The notes below the pieces were generated by a model. The model saw only the letters and a list, made by a program, of their open reading frames with translations, was not told where the DNA came from and searched no databases. A stretch of DNA of 54,246 nucleotides, from the NCBI GenBank assembly GCA_048380335.1, contig DBFCCI010000074.1, positions 1-54,246 of the forward strand. Reading direction: 5' to 3'. The translations under genes were made by a program, and so were the position numbers. Positions 8,157 through 16,373 of the stretch are shown here, in pieces. Within the stretch, counting starts at the first letter, position 1. The number at the start of each line of letters is the position of its first letter. This DNA comes from Lachnospira sp900551945. GTDB taxonomy: Bacteria; Bacillota; Clostridia; Lachnospirales; Lachnospiraceae.

Positions 8157-8465
8157 TTACTCTTGCGACTGCTCGTCTTTTTCTTTCATCTTTTTAAATA
8201 TCTTATCATAACCATCTGTACCATAATTAAGAGAACGATTAACCCTGCTAATTGTAGCTGTTGAAGCTCCTGTCTTTTCAGCTATATCAAGATAAGTCTT
8301 TTTCTCTCTAAGCATCTTAGCAACTTCAAATCTTTGTGACAGCGATAACAATTCATTAATTGTGCATACATCTTCAAAAAAATCATAACATTCTTCTTTA
8401 GTGTCAAGACATAATATTGCATCAAATAATAATTCAACCGCTGGTGTTTTTAACTTACTATTCAT
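8157..8465 (-). CDS. yerC: YerC/YecD family TrpR-related regulator
   Basis: 102 aa, the size usual for this family (TrpR-like helix-turn-helix). Visible are LLFDAILCLDTKEECYDFF, ICTINEL-like VCTINELLSLSQRFEVAKML and the recognition region TYLDIAEKTGASTATISRVNRSL, then NYGTDGYD. The start is placed at 8465 because GGAG lies seven bases before that ATG; the 13 further codons of the longer frame would contain the ribosome site. The operator and ligand are not known from sequence. It faces the DUF1836 gene across a bidirectional terminator. Confidence 0.92.
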   Translation of the reverse strand: MNSKLKTPAVELLFDAILCLDTKEECYDFFEDVCTINELLSLSQRFEVAKMLREKKTYLDIAEKTGASTATISRVNRSLNYGTDGYDKIFKKMKEKDEQSQE

Positions 8466-8599
8466 CTTTTTCTCCATTTCTGAGCTTATAGCCCGTAATT
8501 CCATGTACTATAAATGATATTTTAACACATTAACGTCTAAAAATAAAGTCATAAACAACTTTAAATTTTTACAACAACATAAATGTAATTTTATACCAA

Positions 8600-9316
8600 T
8601 TATTTATAACTATGAAGATAACTATTAAGTAAATCAATATCCTTATTAACTATAAGCCTATCTGGAAAATTAACTTCTTCAAGTAACTCCTCCGCAAAAC
8701 CAAAATTACAAATATCTTCTTCTATATGTGCATCACTACCTATTGTTATACACACATCTTTCTTCTTACAAAGCTCAAGCATTTTTATATCATTTTCCCT
8801 TGCACCCTGTCTTGGACCATTAGGTTTTAATGACGAATTGTTAAGCTCTAAAAGTGTCTGATACTCCTTTGCTGCATCAACTACCATTTCCATATCAACA
8901 GCATATCTGCTGTCGTCTGGATGACCTATGATGTCAATATAAGGGTTCTTCATTGCATTAATAAGCGCCCTTGTATTTTCCTTAACACTTCCTGCCTTAA
9001 CACAAGGTATATGAAAACTTGCAATAACAATATCCATCTTTCTAAGTAAACTATCAGGCATATCAACCTCGCCATACAGATTGACAATATTAGCTTCACA
9101 ACCAAATAAACGATTAACATCATATTTTCTTTCTGGAAGTATCTTCAAATTCGTAAAATACAACATATTACAGCTTCCTGGCATTTTAGGCGTGTGTTCT
9201 GTAATGGCAAGATTTTCAAGTCCTATACTATTAGCCTTTCTTGTCATCTCATCAATTGTATTATAAGCATGACCACTTGCTATTGTATGTGTATGTGTGT
9301 CTATTAAATATCTCAT
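8600..9316 (-). CDS. PHP-domain phosphoesterase (YcdX-like)
   Basis: 238 aa, the standard size of stand-alone PHP hydrolases, which use a trinuclear metal site on phosphoester substrates. Metal-binding motifs are in order: DTHTHT (residues 6-11), ITEHTP near 39, ASFHIP near 101, GHPDDSRY near 137 and GSDAHIEED near 195. AAAGGA lies upstream of the ATG. It is probably cytoplasmic, since no signal peptide is seen. The substrate is not predictable; YcdX-type proteins have been linked to sugar phosphates and to swarming in E. coli. Histidinol phosphatase is a less likely alternative, as no his genes are nearby. Confidence 0.9.
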   Translation of the reverse strand: MRYLIDTHTHTIASGHAYNTIDEMTRKANSIGLENLAITEHTPKMPGSCNMLYFTNLKILPERKYDVNRLFGCEANIVNLYGEVDMPDSLLRKMDIVIASFHIPCVKAGSVKENTRALINAMKNPYIDIIGHPDDSRYAVDMEMVVDAAKEYQTLLELNNSSLKPNGPRQGARENDIKMLELCKKKDVCITIGSDAHIEEDICNFGFAEELLEEVNFPDRLIVNKDIDLLNSYLHSYK

Positions 9317-9807
9317 AAATAAAATCCTTTCGCTTTCCGAAAACTAAAGTTTATAGCTATTAATATATCATTTTAAAGCTTGTATTTGTACTTAGAAAAT
9401 AATAAATGTTAATATAACATTTTTACCTAAAAACTTATATACAACAATACCAAATAAGAATATATTCATAATTGGCAGCATATTATAATTAAGTCCCACA
9501 ATATTTATATTTTCTTTATACAAATGTTATTTTTGCCATTAGTAAATTACTAATATTAGCCTTTATAAATTCCGATATATATTACTGAAAAATCAAATTA
9601 TTTATCAGCAACATTATTAGTATACCACAATTCTAATAATATGTAATTCGTTTCCACTTGATTTTTTCGTTGCCACATATTAAAATATTTGAACAGTAAT
9701 ATTTAACACGATTGAATAAATTCCCTAATTTCCTAGTGTTAAGTAATACTTAAATATATATTTTCAGAAACATATTAACTATGTATTATAAAAATGAGGT
9801 TTTTTAA
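9317..9807. other. AT-rich intergenic region with a 15-bp palindrome
   Basis: No gene is seen. The notable item is TTAAGTAATACTTAA (9739-9753), a perfect palindrome around one central base, 55 bases before the start of the wall hydrolase, and thus a possible operator. I did not find a convincing -35/-10 pair. Confidence 0.4.
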
Positions 9808-11013
9808 TTGAAAAGAAATTATTTAAAAATAACTACTAAAAAATTAAAAGTGCCGGCTTGTCTTTTATGTCTTTCCCTTTCTATTGCAACAGTATTTCCA
9901 TATATTCCTAATACATACGCAGCTACGACACAGGAGGACTTAGACAAAGCTAATGAAGCATTAAATCAACTTAAAGCTCGTCAAGCTGAATTATCTTCTG
10001 ACTTTGCTAATCTTAATTCACAACTTGAAGCTTCTGGTGAAAAAATTGCTAACATTGACAGTCAGATTACACAAAAACAATCAGAAATAAATGATTTGCA
10101 AGTTAAAATCAATGATTTATCTGTTCAGATTGCTAATCAATACAATTCAATGAAACTTAGAATTAAATATATGTATGAAAAGAATGACAGCTCTATTTTT
10201 GAACTTATTTTAAATTCAAAAAGTATGGGAGAATTTCTTACTCGTACAGAGTACATACAACAGATTTCGCAATATGACAGAGATATGCTTGTTCAGTTAA
10301 ATGATATTTATACACAAAATAAGCAGGCTAACGATGCTCTTGTAGCCGATATGAATGACCTTAATTCGCTTAGAAATGAAGCTACTAATGAACGCAACAA
10401 CCTTAATACACTTCTTGCACAGACTCAATCACAGATAGATACTACATCTAGTAGTATTACAGAAGCCGAAAAACTTGCACTTCAATATGAGCAAGACCTT
10501 GAAAATCAACGTATTGAACAAGAACGTGCTGAGGCTGAAAGAGCAAGACAAGAAGCAGAAGCCAAAGCTGCACAAGAAGCGCAAGCCAAAGCCGCTCAAG
10601 AAGCAAATAATACTTCAAGCGGAGTTTCTTACGATGTACCCGCTTCTTCTGGTGGCACAGCACTTGCACATGACTCATCAGACCTTGCTATGCTTGCCGC
10701 TATTATTGAATGTGAAGCCGGTAATCAATCTTATCAAGGAAAACTAGCTGTAGGAAGTGTTATAATTAATCGTGTAAATAGTAGTCGTTTTCCAAATTCA
10801 ATATCAGCAGTAATCTATGCTTCAGGACAATTTACTCCTGTAGCAAGTGGTCGTTTCTCTATCGTTCTTGCTAGAGGAGCTTCATCAAGCTGTGTACAAG
10901 CCGCACAAGAAGTCTTAAATGGCAATATCGTAATAGACGCACTCTACTTCCATGTATACCGAAGCGGCACAGACACCTACGGAACAGTAATCGGTGACCA
11001 TATATTCTACTAA
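9808..11013 (+). CDS. Secreted wall hydrolase: PcsB/CwlO-like coiled coil plus SleB (Hydrolase_2) domain
   Basis: 401 aa. A basic N-terminus and hydrophobic core (PACLLCLSLSIATVFPYI) ending in TYAAT form a signal peptide cleaved near residue 38. Residues about 40-255 form a long coiled coil of the PcsB/CwlO N-terminal type (NQLKARQAELSSDFANLNSQ), then an Ala/Glu/Gln-rich linker and a C-terminal SleB-type domain from about 285 (AMLAAIIECEAGNQSYQGKL, AVGSVIINRV, GDHIFY at the very end). SleB domains are lytic transglycosylases; the Glu in ECEAG fits the catalytic acid. The start is TTG with TGAGGT eight bases upstream. The coiled coil plus SleB pairing suggests control of a vegetative wall enzyme rather than spore germination. 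Confidence 0.9.
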   Translation: MKRNYLKITTKKLKVPACLLCLSLSIATVFPYIPNTYAATTQEDLDKANEALNQLKARQAELSSDFANLNSQLEASGEKIANIDSQITQKQSEINDLQVKINDLSVQIANQYNSMKLRIKYMYEKNDSSIFELILNSKSMGEFLTRTEYIQQISQYDRDMLVQLNDIYTQNKQANDALVADMNDLNSLRNEATNERNNLNTLLAQTQSQIDTTSSSITEAEKLALQYEQDLENQRIEQERAEAERARQEAEAKAAQEAQAKAAQEANNTSSGVSYDVPASSGGTALAHDSSDLAMLAAIIECEAGNQSYQGKLAVGSVIINRVNSSRFPNSISAVIYASGQFTPVASGRFSIVLARGASSSCVQAAQEVLNGNIVIDALYFHVYRSGTDTYGTVIGDHIFY

Positions 11014-11035
11014 CAAAACTAACAACACTAAGCCA

Positions 11036-11090
11036 AAAAGTCCCCATAACCTATCACCATTATATATGCGTGATAAATTATAGGGACTTT
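11036..11090 (+). terminator. Terminator after the coiled-coil SleB hydrolase
   Basis: AAAGTCCC and AGGGACTTT arms with a further TCAC/GTGA pairing inside, followed by a T-rich stretch, 22 bases after the stop. Confidence 0.7.
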
Positions 11091-11279
11091 CTTATTATAA
11101 TAAAAAACAATCTACTATAAACAACTTTAACAAATCTTCATATCAAGTTATCAACTCCCCATCACCTAAATGTAATGGGTAATTGACCTTCTCCCACTTT
11201 TATGTAAGTATATATACTATTATAATTTTACATTAGATTACTAAAATTTTATAATATATAAATGTAGTTGCAAAAAACA

Positions 11280-11499
11280 GGAAGTAAGGAGTAAATCTTA
11301 TAGTATATGGTAAAAGCTTAGTAGTTCTTAGTTGTGCTGTCAAAAAACAGTGATGCCCTGACACGACGTCAGGGCAAGCCACCAGCGACACGACGTCGCA
11401 TTGGTGGCGTTCACGTCCGACTTTACATAGCCTAACCCCAGCACATCTTAGAACTACTTAGCTTTTATCCATCGACTATAAAATTTACTCCCTACTTCC
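11280..11499. repeat. Family B structured element, copy B1
   Basis: The ends GGAAGTAAGGAGTAAAT and ATTTACTCCCTACTTCC pair, continuing inward into the conserved strand TATAGTATATGGTAAAAGC and its imperfect complement, closing a stem of about 60 bp. Inside are a perfect 8-bp hairpin (11355-11362 with 11368-11375, GCCCTGAC) and a second hairpin (GCCACCA 11378-11384 with TGGTGGC 11402-11408) enclosing GCGAC...GTCGC. It starts 267 bases after one stop and ends 22 bases before the stop of the convergent GH43 gene. Copies B2 and B3 keep the same fold with other sequences. Confidence 0.85.
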
Positions 11500-11521
11500 A
11501 TCCCCCAACAACACATTCTAT

Positions 11522-13159
11522 TTACATATACCTTACATAATCCACCATCACAAAGCCCTTTTCACCTGCAACTTCACTATTATGCGCCACAAACACGCCA
11601 TTCTTAACTCCAACCCAACGACCTGCTTTTGAAGGAATTGAGAACGCATTTTCATAATTAACACCATCATAACTAATCTCAAATGTTACACTCTCAACTG
11701 GTGCGTTTTTTACAGGCAAATCTAATTCCATATGGTCAATATGACCTGTACATTTTACAGTATACTTAAAATATATATTCTTTTCACTATCAAGTCTACC
11801 GTTATCAACTACAAAATTCTTAATATCTTCTTTAGTATAAGGCATATCACAGTCAAAGAACTGAGTTCCATTAATCTGTTGTAATACATATTCACCATTT
11901 TTAACTTCAATAGCCATAGCTATATAATTCATTCCAAGAGAAACAACTCCCGCCTTATCTCCCTCTTTCATACCTGATATACTCATTTTTGTAACACAAC
12001 TAAACTCTGGTGCTGGCCACTTTTGAAGTAAAATATTCCTATAATCCCCTACTGGTCTTAAAGGTACAGCATTGACAGCATTAAGCTTAATACTAGATTT
12101 TTCGGGAACAAATTCAATCCAGTCTTTGTCAGGATTAGAATTCCATTGCCACTGAATACCTAATTTATTACTATCAAATTCGTCTGTTGTATCTGGTTCA
12201 CATATAGGATATTTTGATGTGTCAGAAAGTTCTGTTTGATTCTTACCAATATTAGGCTTTCTATATTCCATCACTGGCTCACCATAGTCATTGCCATCTT
12301 TATTAACGCCAATAATCGGCCAATCATTTTCCCAGTGCATAGGCTGTAAGTGCATTATTCTACCCGCTGCATACACATCTTGAAAATGTAAAAACCAATC
12401 TTCACCTGTCACAGTATCTACCCATGCTCCTTGATGAGGCCCATTAACAGGCGAGTCTCCTTGTCGCATAACAACCTTATATTCATAAGGTCCGAAAATA
12501 TTTTTAGAACGAAGCACCGTCTGCCACCCCGTTTTAACACCGCCTGCTGGTGCAAATATATAATAATATCCGTTGCGCTTATAAAGCTTAGGACCTTCAA
12601 TTGTAACCTGGTCATTTTCATTTCCATCAAATATCTTAACTTCATCGCCTATAAGTCCCATACCATCTGGTTGCATTTCAACCATATGAAGTACACTCTT
12701 ATAACCTATACGACTCTTTGCAACACCTGCTACAAGATAGGCTTTACCATCATCGTCCCAAAATGGGCAAGGGTCAATCCAGCCTGCGCCCGGTCTTATA
12801 TTAACAGGTTCACTCCATTTTCCAAATGGGTCTTTTGTTGTAGTCATATATATTCCTTCATCTGGCATTGGAAAACACACATAATATATTCCCTCATGGT
12901 ATCTTATTGCAGGAGCCCACACTCCACAGCCATGAATTGGATTTCTATATCTAAACTCTGGTATCTTATCTAAAACATAATTAACAACCTTCCAATTAAC
13001 CAAATCTTTAGAATGAAGAATTGGAAGTGCTGGTGCATTACAAAAACTTGACGCAATACAAAAATAATCATCACCAACCCTTATTGCATCAGGGTCAGAA
13101 TAATCTGCATAAAGAATTGGATTTCTATAATTACCATTACCTAAATCTGCTAACCACAT
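11522..13159 (-). CDS. Glycoside hydrolase family 43 (arabinofuranosidase/xylosidase type)
   Basis: 545 aa, without signal peptide, so probably cytoplasmic and acting on imported oligosaccharides. The N-terminal five-bladed propeller carries the three GH43 acid residues: Asp in YSDPDAIRVGDDY, Asp in GWIDPCPFWDDDG and Glu in VTIEGPKLYKR. A C-terminal beta-sandwich (about residues 340-545, including WQWNSNPD and DKAGVVSLG) is typical of larger GH43 members. The start at 13159 is chosen because GGAGG lies seven bases before that ATG; the longer frame would overlap it. Substrate is probably arabinose- or xylose-containing pectin or hemicellulose side chains, in line with the GH105 gene 3 kb away. 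Exact specificity cannot be read from sequence. Confidence 0.92.
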   Translation of the reverse strand: MWLADLGNGNYRNPILYADYSDPDAIRVGDDYFCIASSFCNAPALPILHSKDLVNWKVVNYVLDKIPEFRYRNPIHGCGVWAPAIRYHEGIYYVCFPMPDEGIYMTTTKDPFGKWSEPVNIRPGAGWIDPCPFWDDDGKAYLVAGVAKSRIGYKSVLHMVEMQPDGMGLIGDEVKIFDGNENDQVTIEGPKLYKRNGYYYIFAPAGGVKTGWQTVLRSKNIFGPYEYKVVMRQGDSPVNGPHQGAWVDTVTGEDWFLHFQDVYAAGRIMHLQPMHWENDWPIIGVNKDGNDYGEPVMEYRKPNIGKNQTELSDTSKYPICEPDTTDEFDSNKLGIQWQWNSNPDKDWIEFVPEKSSIKLNAVNAVPLRPVGDYRNILLQKWPAPEFSCVTKMSISGMKEGDKAGVVSLGMNYIAMAIEVKNGEYVLQQINGTQFFDCDMPYTKEDIKNFVVDNGRLDSEKNIYFKYTVKCTGHIDHMELDLPVKNAPVESVTFEISYDGVNYENAFSIPSKAGRWVGVKNGVFVAHNSEVAGEKGFVMVDYVRYM

Positions 13160-13584
13160 AAACATTCCTCCATTTTTGTACATTTTAATGTGCATTATAA
13201 AAAGATATTTTTAAATCTATTTCTAAAAAACATTACTACCTACCCCAAAATAAATTCTTATATTTTTAGTAAATAGCAACAAAAATTGTATTACTTACAA
13301 TACACATCATATATTACACTATGTTTACAGATTTTTCCACACCTTTTGTTAAATTCTTTTATAAAAGTTTTCTCCCAATTTTCCATATCTCCCAATCTAA
13401 ATAAATCCCCCATACCTTAAATTTATTTTATTATAAATTACTCAATATCCCTAAAATAAACTTTAAGTTTCATATTTTCTATTTCAATAAACTTCCGTAA
13501 GATATCAATAGTAAAATAATCTTCCAATCACTCACTATATTAGTTAAATTTATGTCCCACAAGTCAAAATGTAGTGGTAAATAG
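13160..13584. other. Intergenic region with a family A end fragment
   Basis: AT-rich upstream region of the GH43 gene. A fragment at about 13491-13530 (ATAAACTTCCGTAAGATATC and the following AATAG) matches the left end of the family A repeat, with no right arm. Nothing else is recognisable. Confidence 0.5.
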
Positions 13585-13801
13585 AAAAAATAGTATTGAA
13601 TTTTATAGTATATGGTAGATGCTTAGTAATTCTTAGTTGTGTTATATGTATACAGTGATTACCGCACATTGACGTGCGGTAAAGCAATCAGCGACACGAT
13701 GTCGCATTGATTGCGCTCACGTTCGTAATCTATACATTTTCAACACAACTTAGAATTACTTAGCGTCTATCCATCAACTATAAAATTCAATACTATTTTT
13801 T
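13585..13801. repeat. Family B structured element, copy B2
   Basis: Same architecture as B1 with different paired sequences: outer arms AAAAAATAGTATTGAATTTTA and complement (first and last 20 or so bases), the conserved TATAGTATATGG strand, inner hairpin TACCGCAC/GTGCGGTA (13660-13667 with 13674-13681) and GCAATCA/TGATTGC (13684-13690 with 13708-13714) around GCGACA-CGA-TGTCGC. The T run at either end, 34 bases from the dapL stop, means it could also terminate dapL transcription. Confidence 0.85.
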
Positions 13802-13834
13802 CTACTCAAGTATATATCTACAATTAAAAATAAA

Positions 13835-15049
13835 TTATAACGCCTTAATTCTCTCAAGCGCCTTAACAGTATTCTCATGTGAACCAAATGCTGTAAGTCT
13901 AAAATATCCTTCACCACTAGGTCCAAAACCAGAACCAGGTGTACCAACAACATTAGCATTCTCAAGTAAATAATCAAAGAATTCCCATGAAGTCATCTTA
14001 TCAGGAGTCTTTAACCAAATATATGGTGCATTAACACCACCAGATACAGTGTAACCTGCTAACTTAAGACCATCAAGAATAGTCTTTGCATTCTTCATAT
14101 AATATGCAATCTGTTCATTAGTCTGCTTTTGTCCTTCTTCTGTATAGACAGCAGCACCCGCCTTCTGAATAATATAAGGCGCACCATTAAACTTAGTTCC
14201 ATGTCTTCTTGCCCAAAGACTGTGAAGTGTAACATCGCCACTCTTTAAATCCTTAGGAACTACAGTAAATCCAAGTCTTGTACCTGTAAAACCTGCATTT
14301 TTAGAAAAACTTCTAAGCTCAATAGCACAAGTTCTTGCACCTTCACATTCATAAATTGTATGAGGAACATTTTCTTCTGAAATATATGCTTCATAAGCTG
14401 CATCATAAATAATAACAGCTCCTACTTTATTAGCATAGTCAACCCACTTTTGAAGCTCGTCTTTTGTTATTGTTGAACCTGTTGGGTTGTTAGGGAAGCA
14501 AAGATATATAATATCAGGAGTTTCCTTTGGAAGCTCTGGTGCAAAATTAGTTTCTGCTGTACATGGCATATAAATTACATTACTCCATCTTTGCTGTTCT
14601 GGAATATAATCGCCAGTTCTTCCTGCCATCGCATTAGTATCAACATATACCGGATATACAGGGTCACATACTGCAATCTTATTATCTACAGAGAAAATAT
14701 CTCCAATATTACCAGAGTCAGACTTAGCACCATCACTTACAAAAATCTCATCGGCTTTAATATCAGCTCCACGTTTCTTATAATCATGCTCTACGATAGC
14801 ATTTCTTAAAAATTCATATCCTAAATCAGGTGCATAACCATGAAATGTTTCTGCCTTTCCCATTTCATCTACTGCACCATGAAGTGTATCAATAACTACT
14901 GGTGATAATGGAAGTGTAACATCTCCAATACCAAGTCTTATAATCTCTTTATCAGGGTGAGCCTGTGTAAATGTGTTGACTTTCTTTGCAATTGTAGAAA
15001 AAAGATAACTTCCTGGTAACTTTAAATAATTCTCATTAATCTTAAACAT
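13835..15049 (-). CDS. dapL: LL-diaminopimelate aminotransferase DapL
   Basis: PLP enzyme converting tetrahydrodipicolinate directly to LL-diaminopimelate for lysine and peptidoglycan synthesis. 404 aa, the full family length. Diagnostic stretches include NENYLKLPGSYLFSTIA at the start, RLGIGDVTLPL, SDGAKSDSGNI, CFPNNPTGSTI and the PLP lysine in SFSKNAGFTGTRLG. The ATG lacks a close ribosome site; the shared 17-nt purine-rich motif lies 34 bases upstream with a GCTATT...AATAGC hairpin in between. A strong promoter (15154-15182) lies upstream of that. Using DapL rather than the acetylase or succinylase route is known in many Lachnospiraceae. Confidence 0.96.
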   Translation of the reverse strand: MFKINENYLKLPGSYLFSTIAKKVNTFTQAHPDKEIIRLGIGDVTLPLSPVVIDTLHGAVDEMGKAETFHGYAPDLGYEFLRNAIVEHDYKKRGADIKADEIFVSDGAKSDSGNIGDIFSVDNKIAVCDPVYPVYVDTNAMAGRTGDYIPEQQRWSNVIYMPCTAETNFAPELPKETPDIIYLCFPNNPTGSTITKDELQKWVDYANKVGAVIIYDAAYEAYISEENVPHTIYECEGARTCAIELRSFSKNAGFTGTRLGFTVVPKDLKSGDVTLHSLWARRHGTKFNGAPYIIQKAGAAVYTEEGQKQTNEQIAYYMKNAKTILDGLKLAGYTVSGGVNAPYIWLKTPDKMTSWEFFDYLLENANVVGTPGSGFGPSGEGYFRLTAFGSHENTVKALERIKAL

Positions 15050-15100
15050 TACAAATTCTGCTATTAAAATAATAATATAAAAATAGCTTTTCCTTTCCTA
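15047..15100 (-). promoter_or_regulatory. Shared leader motif with hairpin before dapL
   Basis: TAGGAAAGGAAAAGCTA (minus strand, 15084-15100), then GCTATT paired with AATAGC across an AT-rich loop, then AGAATTTGTA and the ATG. The hairpin could bring the purine tract closer to the start codon. Confidence 0.55.
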
Positions 15101-15153
15101 ATTTCACACTCGGTTTTAGAACCTTTACTTGTCCAATCCGCCAGTTCGTTATA

Positions 15154-15182
15154 ATTATACACTATTCGCCACTTTTGAACAA
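15154..15182 (-). promoter_or_regulatory. Sigma-A type promoter of dapL
   Basis: On the minus strand TTGTTC (15177-15182), a 17-bp spacer and TATAAT (15154-15159). The predicted start point is about 100 bases before the dapL ATG, so the shared leader motif would be transcribed. The rest of this gap (15183-15372) is AT-rich, without other features. Confidence 0.75.
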
Positions 15183-15372
15183 TAATTAATTTACAGCTTT
15201 ATCACTTTAATTAGAAAAAATATTTATAATTAACTTATTAACTATATATTTTAAATCAACTCTATGTTTTTAAAATACTTATGACAATATATCGTATTAG
15301 TTTATTAAGTTTGCATTATAATATTCAACAAATAATTAAGTATCATTAAATATTTTTACTCTAACAAAAACT

Positions 15373-15885
15373 TTATTTTAATATATTTTTCAATCTTTCA
15401 TATTCATCAATAATTGCTTGCAAAAGACTGTTATCTCCATTAACATTATCAGGGTGATATATTTTAAGCAATGCTCTGTATCGCTTTTTTAAACTTTGAG
15501 CATTATCAACACCCTTAAAGAATATTTTCACACCTGATGTATTACTCATACTCTTTCTTACTTCTCTTGATATCTCATCACGATATACTATTTTATGCCT
15601 TTCAAACCTTTCCTTATCTATAGCAAGTTGTCTAGTTTCTCTTTCAAGTATTTGCCATTGACTATCAAATAACCTTTTTTGGTTTTCTAGCTGTTTTTCA
15701 AGTATAGCATTTTTTCTTTGTTGCTTTTTTAACATTCCTAGTTGTATATCAAGAAGTTTTCTTTCTTCTTCAAGACTTCTTCTTAATTCGTCAAGCCTTA
15801 TATTTTCCTTGAAAAGCCATTTTTTCTTTTCATCTAATGCCTTATCATTCTCCTGTCCATCGTCATCATTTATGAATTCTTCCAA
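15373..15885 (-). CDS. Coiled-coil protein with C-terminal J-like domain
   Basis: 170 aa. An acidic N-terminus (INDDDGQENDK) leads into a long charged coiled coil (about residues 20-110). The last 50 residues hold QSLKKRYRALLKIYHPDNV, whose HPD triad and surrounding helices match a DnaJ J domain, here at the C-terminus and shortened. J domains recruit and stimulate DnaK, so this may target Hsp70 to a partner bound by the coiled coil. The start is TTG, preceded by AAAGGGG ten bases upstream; no ATG fits. It lies between the cupin gene and dapL, all leftward. Partner unknown. Confidence 0.75.
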   Translation of the reverse strand: MEEFINDDDGQENDKALDEKKKWLFKENIRLDELRRSLEEERKLLDIQLGMLKKQQRKNAILEKQLENQKRLFDSQWQILERETRQLAIDKERFERHKIVYRDEISREVRKSMSNTSGVKIFFKGVDNAQSLKKRYRALLKIYHPDNVNGDNSLLQAIIDEYERLKNILK

Positions 15886-15970
15886 AAATCAAATTCCCCT
15901 TTCCAAAACAATTCTACAGATATTTCACTAAAGCTGACTTTCAACTAAAAACATACGATTACCATATATT

Positions 15971-16306
15971 TTATACACCACTGTGAAACCAAAATACTTT
16001 AACAGGTGTACTTCCTTCTTTAGTTCGTATAGTATGTGCTACCTGTGGCAATGCCACAAAAGAGTCCCCCGCTTTTATTGGAAATTCCAAATCATCAAGC
16101 TTTGCATACCCTTCACCCTCAAGTACATAAAATCCCTCTTGGTCATCATGTTTTCCAGGCTTTTTGCTAAATTCATAATCTGGATAAACTGTAATTCCAG
16201 AACAACACCCATTAATGCAACCATTTTCTTCAGTAATAAATTTAATTGAACGACTCCCCTCTTTTTGTCTACTTAAAGCTTCTTCCATTGTAATATATGG
16301 CTTCAT
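15971..16306 (-). CDS. Small cupin-domain protein
   Basis: 111 aa, one conserved beta-barrel. The two cupin motifs are visible in weakened form: PGKHDDQEGFYVLEGEGYAKL with His and Glu metal ligands, and AGDSFVALPQVAHTIR with the second His. A Cys pair (GCINGCC-like, NGCINGCCSG) near residue 30 is unusual. The start is put at 16306 because GGGTGA lies just upstream; the longer frame would start with GTG inside that site. Its position 67 bases after the GH105 gene suggests a role in sugar (pectin) metabolism, for example as an isomerase-like or sensor protein, but the substrate is unknown. Confidence 0.8.
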   Translation of the reverse strand: MKPYITMEEALSRQKEGSRSIKFITEENGCINGCCSGITVYPDYEFSKKPGKHDDQEGFYVLEGEGYAKLDDLEFPIKAGDSFVALPQVAHTIRTKEGSTPVKVFWFHSGV

Positions 16307-16332
16307 ATAAATCACCCTTTCTTTCTAAAAAT

Positions 16333-16353
16333 GCGGAAGCTAAAAGCCCCCGC
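16333..16353 (-). terminator. Terminator of the GH105 gene
   Basis: On the minus strand GCGGGGGCT-TTT-AGCTTCCGC, a 9-bp stem with two G-U pairs, followed by ATTTTT. The wobble pairs work only for the leftward transcript. It separates GH105 from the cupin gene. Confidence 0.8.
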
Positions 16354-16373
16354 ACATCATAAAATCATATGTA

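Noticed and set aside
11280..11499. Family B as a retron, group II intron or known riboswitch
   Set aside because: No reverse transcriptase or maturase is present, no intron domain V is visible, positions are at gene 3' ends and on fixed strand regardless of the downstream gene. I match it to no riboswitch class.
12431..12973. 180-codon frame antisense to GH43
   Set aside because: It is the shadow of a strongly supported GH43 gene with its catalytic residues in the other strand.
15050..15160. Lysine riboswitch or T-box upstream of dapL
   Set aside because: The promoter lies only about 100 bases from the start, too short for either, and no T-box sequence or lysine-box core is seen.
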